Shown piece after piece: positions 61,101-64,000 of a stretch of 64,000 nucleotides of DNA. Made by a program: the position numbers and the translations under genes. Below the pieces are notes generated by a model. It searched no databases, was not told the DNA's origin, and was given only the letters and a program-made list of their open reading frames with translations. The DNA comes from Odontesthes bonariensis (lineage: Eukaryota; Chordata; Actinopteri; Atheriniformes; Atherinopsidae), in NCBI RefSeq assembly GCF_027942865.1, contig NC_134526.1, positions 10,386,284 to 10,450,283 of the forward strand, in the 5' to 3' direction. Every line of letters begins with the position of its first letter. The first letter of the stretch is position 1.

Positions 61101-62570
61101 TGTAAGGTTTGAAGGCAGAGAAAAATGGTCAAAGTTGATGCAGCTCTGAGTCAGTGGCGTAAGAAACCAGAATCAATGTTTGTATGAAGGAGAGCCAGCA
61201 AAGCCAAACCTGCTGCTTTAGACATTCTGACGATGTCGTCACTCCTACTACGCTGACGCGTTATTTCAAAGCAGAATAGGAGATAATGATCAGCAGTCTC
61301 TGTTTGGTTAATATGAACAGGCCAAGGTTAGACTTTTGTACTTGATAATATAATAAGATTTCGGCGTGATAAGGGTTTTAAACTCCCCTTTCAGACATTT
61401 TTTAAACCTTTTGAAAACTCATCAGTGTTCATCATGGTATACTTGTGTTCTTTCTTTCCCTGCAAAATAACTGTTAAAAATAAATGTTTCAGATGTAACT
61501 CTTTATTTTTACCCGCATCCTTACTTGTTGAATATAGTTTAGTTTATTTGCGCATTTGAAAATGTAAAGTTAAGACAAAAAAAAAACGAGAGAGGAAAAA
61601 AAAGAAGAAATAAAAATAAATAAGAAGCAGGTGAACTTAAAGAGAAACAAAAACAATGTTTTAAACATTTCTTAGTCTTATGTGTCTACACAGAGCGTCA
61701 ACTATAAAGATTAAATTAGTATTATTGATGGTGGGAAACTTAACTTTATAATAATGAAGGCTGAGCAAATTTAAGCATTTAGCTTCTGCTAGAGCCTGTT
61801 CAGTCATTACAAAGGTTTGTTTATATTGTAAAATACAATTCTAACAGATTTTTTTTTATTAAAAGTAATCAGAACTCAAAAACTTTATTCAGTAATTAAA
61901 CTCCATGGTATCTTATAAAATACTTTCCTAAAGATGTATGATACATTTGTTGGTACATGTTGTAGATTTGTGTAGTTGAACAATGACTGCTTTGAGAATT
62001 ACAAATTAAACATGTTTTGAAGCTTTCTACCTAGTAATGTAATTCACTTTAAAAATAAAAGTGAATAAAAAAATATTTGATGGATATTGATATTACAGAG
62101 AGTCAAGACTACACTTAAAGAAGAGTGGATACCTTTTATCAAAGGGTTTAGAAAAAGTTGCTATTCAGAGAATTGTTGCAACAACAGAATTATATGAAGA
62201 TATCCAAGAAAGTGCTGATGGTATTACGTCAGGTAACCAGGTAAGACTGTAATTTAATGTTAGAATAGAGCTGGAACGTATGATAACATGGATGTGATCC
62301 TTCCGAGAATAGGTTTTTCCTTTTCTTGTCATTTTCTTAAAATCATCATTCAGTTAAATCATTTCTTTATCTTTCATCTTGCAGCAAATCACATTTTCAC
62401 ATCCAGTTTGAACCAATATTTGTTTGAAACCATTTTGCAAATGTAAGCAAGCGATTATTTACTTTGTTTACAAGTACTGATTTATCAGTAGAGTAGATAG
62501 TATTATTTTTCAAATCAATAATTGACGTACATTGTTTGACACAGCTGCAAGATGATATAGATTACAAATA
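58144..62570. other. Intergenic region beyond ccdc43
   Basis: The first 100 bases are the ccdc43 promoter side, with an AAG/A-rich tract at 58199-58232. The rest is AT-rich. Frames at 60335-60691 overlap on both strands without domains. A stretch at 62100-62238 is open and ends in GTAAG, so it could be an isolated exon, but I recognise nothing in it. Confidence 0.4.
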
Positions 62571-62639
62571 GAAATGGACCTAATGTGGTACCGCACATTG
62601 TATCATGGTTCGTTCCTAACCTATGTAGTTTTTAATAAC

Positions 62640-62945
62640 ATCAATCCATCGATCTATACCCACTTAATCCAATCAGAGGGGTCATTGCTATCCCACCTAT
62701 CCCAGGTGTCATTGGGCGACAGGTGCAATGCTCGTCAGTTCATTACAGGGCCACACAGAGACAAACAACCGGCCATGCTCACACTCACTCCTCAGTCACC
62801 AATTAACCTGACATGCATGTTTTGGGCGTCGGGAGGAAGCTGGAGTACCCGGAGAGAACCCACACATACACGGGGAGAACATGCAACCTCCACACAGCTG
62901 CTCTTGCTGTGAGGCGACGGTGCTAACCACCACACCACCTTGGAG
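62640..62945. repeat. Common fish ground-plan repeat, longer copy
   Basis: Contains the order 'atctatacccacttaatcc', 'ctatcccaggtgtcattggg', 'ggagtacccggagagaaccc', 'cacggggagaacatgcaacc' and 'tgctgtgaggcgacggtgct'. The same repeat appears as short pieces at 1962, 8905 and 26519. It resembles LINE/SINE-type tails found all over fish genomes. The 112-residue frame here is an artefact. Confidence 0.8.
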
Positions 62946-64000
62946 CACGGTGCAGCCCGCTGTTATCACTATGAATGACTTAACAAGGCTCGAAGGTTAC
63001 TAGACCTTTTCTCATTGAAGACGTACTGAAAATCAACATCCAACTTGTTGCCAGGTTTAACACCGTACTCTCTGTCAGAATTGGTCCAGGAAGAAGTCAC
63101 TACATTCAATAAGATTTGATCTTACTGAAATCGACAATTCTCTGTAACACGTTTCAAGTACTTCACTACTTTTCTAGCCAGAAAAAAACTAAAAAGTGAG
63201 TCTGTAATGATCTGCCACCTGATTTTTATCTTGTTCAAGTCTTGTGGGTCTATTCTAAATGTTAAATTTACAGTGCGGGATGATGATGAACTCCTTTGAA
63301 AAGCATTTGTGAGGCTGAGGGTTGCTGCATTAGCAACGGTAGGCATTCAAAAGGAGGATGGATATAAAGTATTGGTCACTGCATATTTCTGAAAAGCCAA
63401 AAAATAACACATTGGAGTACTGCTTTAAAGGTAATGTTGGGCAAAGTTCAGACGCACTTTTGTGTGATGGCTTCCACAATTTTATCTACATTTTGTGCTA
63501 CAATACGCTAACTGACTGGAACACACATCAGATTTTGATCCTGCTGTCAGGATATCAGGATATCAGATTTGAGGGATAAAGCAGCTAATCACATTCATAA
63601 AATTATGTTTTTTATGGGAAATGACTGAAACAGCTCCTCTAATTTTATGGTTCCTAACAACATCAATGTAATGATAAAATCTATACTAGTTTGGCATGAG
63701 AGTTAAATGAACTTTCACTGTAATATTGACAATGACTTAGATTAGAGTTTGTTGACAAGAAGTTGACATTTGACATCATTAGTTAAACATTTTCAGGGAT
63801 GTCTTTTTTTTTCCTTTTTGGCCTATCTTAAGGAAAATAAGTTGCCCAATAATTATATAAACTTAGTTCAGCGTCAAACAACTTGTAAAGTGTAAAATGA
63901 TTGTGATGTAATTAAGTTCTTCCTGGAAGCTCTCTCCCTCTCTGTTCCACGTATTTCTCGCTTTTGTTTCATAGGCTGGGATAGTGGTGTGTGTATGTTT
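62946..64000. other. Right end of window, no gene seen
   Basis: AT-rich, unique DNA. Open frames at 63122-63346 and 63358-63579 show no domain, splice logic or repeat identity. Confidence 0.45.

Noticed and set aside
62574-62912. 112-residue frame
   Set aside because: Lies across the common fish repeat at 62640-62945.

Overview
This is a eukaryotic, vertebrate window, almost certainly from a ray-finned (teleost) fish. The genes are split by short GT-AG introns. The repeats are fish-type: Tc1-like, hAT-like and Harbinger-like DNA elements, a fish L1-type LINE, and the common ground-plan repeat beginning 'ccatccattttctata'. There is a small non-collagen C1q gene. The gene order fzd2 - meioc - ccdc43 matches, from memory, the human FZD2 - MEIOC - CCDC43 neighbourhood on chromosome 17. 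That order is why I call the frizzled gene fzd2 rather than fzd7.

Layout. (1) 447-17685 is a direct tandem duplication. Unit A is 447-7289 and unit B is 7395-17685, with about 105 bp of unmatched DNA between them. The ancestral unit held a C1q-domain gene (+) facing the 3' half of a myosin light chain kinase gene (-). Both C1q copies are intact (557-1427 and 7496-8366). The mylk gene is intact only through unit B: 16 phase-compatible coding exons run from 23844 down to 11089. Unit A carries a severed mylk fragment that has lost most kinase exons through four deletions. Transposons inserted after the duplication mark each unit. (2) 24000-30490 is mostly intergenic. It holds a decayed Tc1-like transposon interrupted by a 5'-truncated L1-type LINE with a long open RT frame. 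(3) 30490-47070 is a second, older tandem duplication. The left copy contains a wrecked frizzled pseudogene (33480-34802). The right copy contains intact single-exon fzd2 (43480-45114). Several non-coding blocks downstream of both copies are much better conserved than their surroundings. (4) 47229-54638 is meioc (+, 7 exons), with a hAT-like element, itself carrying a nested Harbinger-like element, in intron 1. (5) 56214-58143 is ccdc43 (-, 4 exons), tail to tail with meioc, with an apparent 1-nt frameshift in exon 3. (6) 58144-64000 holds no gene I can support, only a LINE/SINE-type repeat fragment.

The genes do not form one pathway. They act in secreted C1q-type recognition (C1q), Ca2+/calmodulin control of myosin (mylk), Wnt reception (fzd2), meiotic entry with YTHDC2 (meioc), and an uncharacterised conserved protein (ccdc43). 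I found no CRISPR array, operon, tRNA, rRNA or recognisable new molecular system. The window's interest lies in its two tandem duplications of different age and how each copy decays. Exon joins were made by hand from splice signals, reading phase and family knowledge. No alignment or database search was run.
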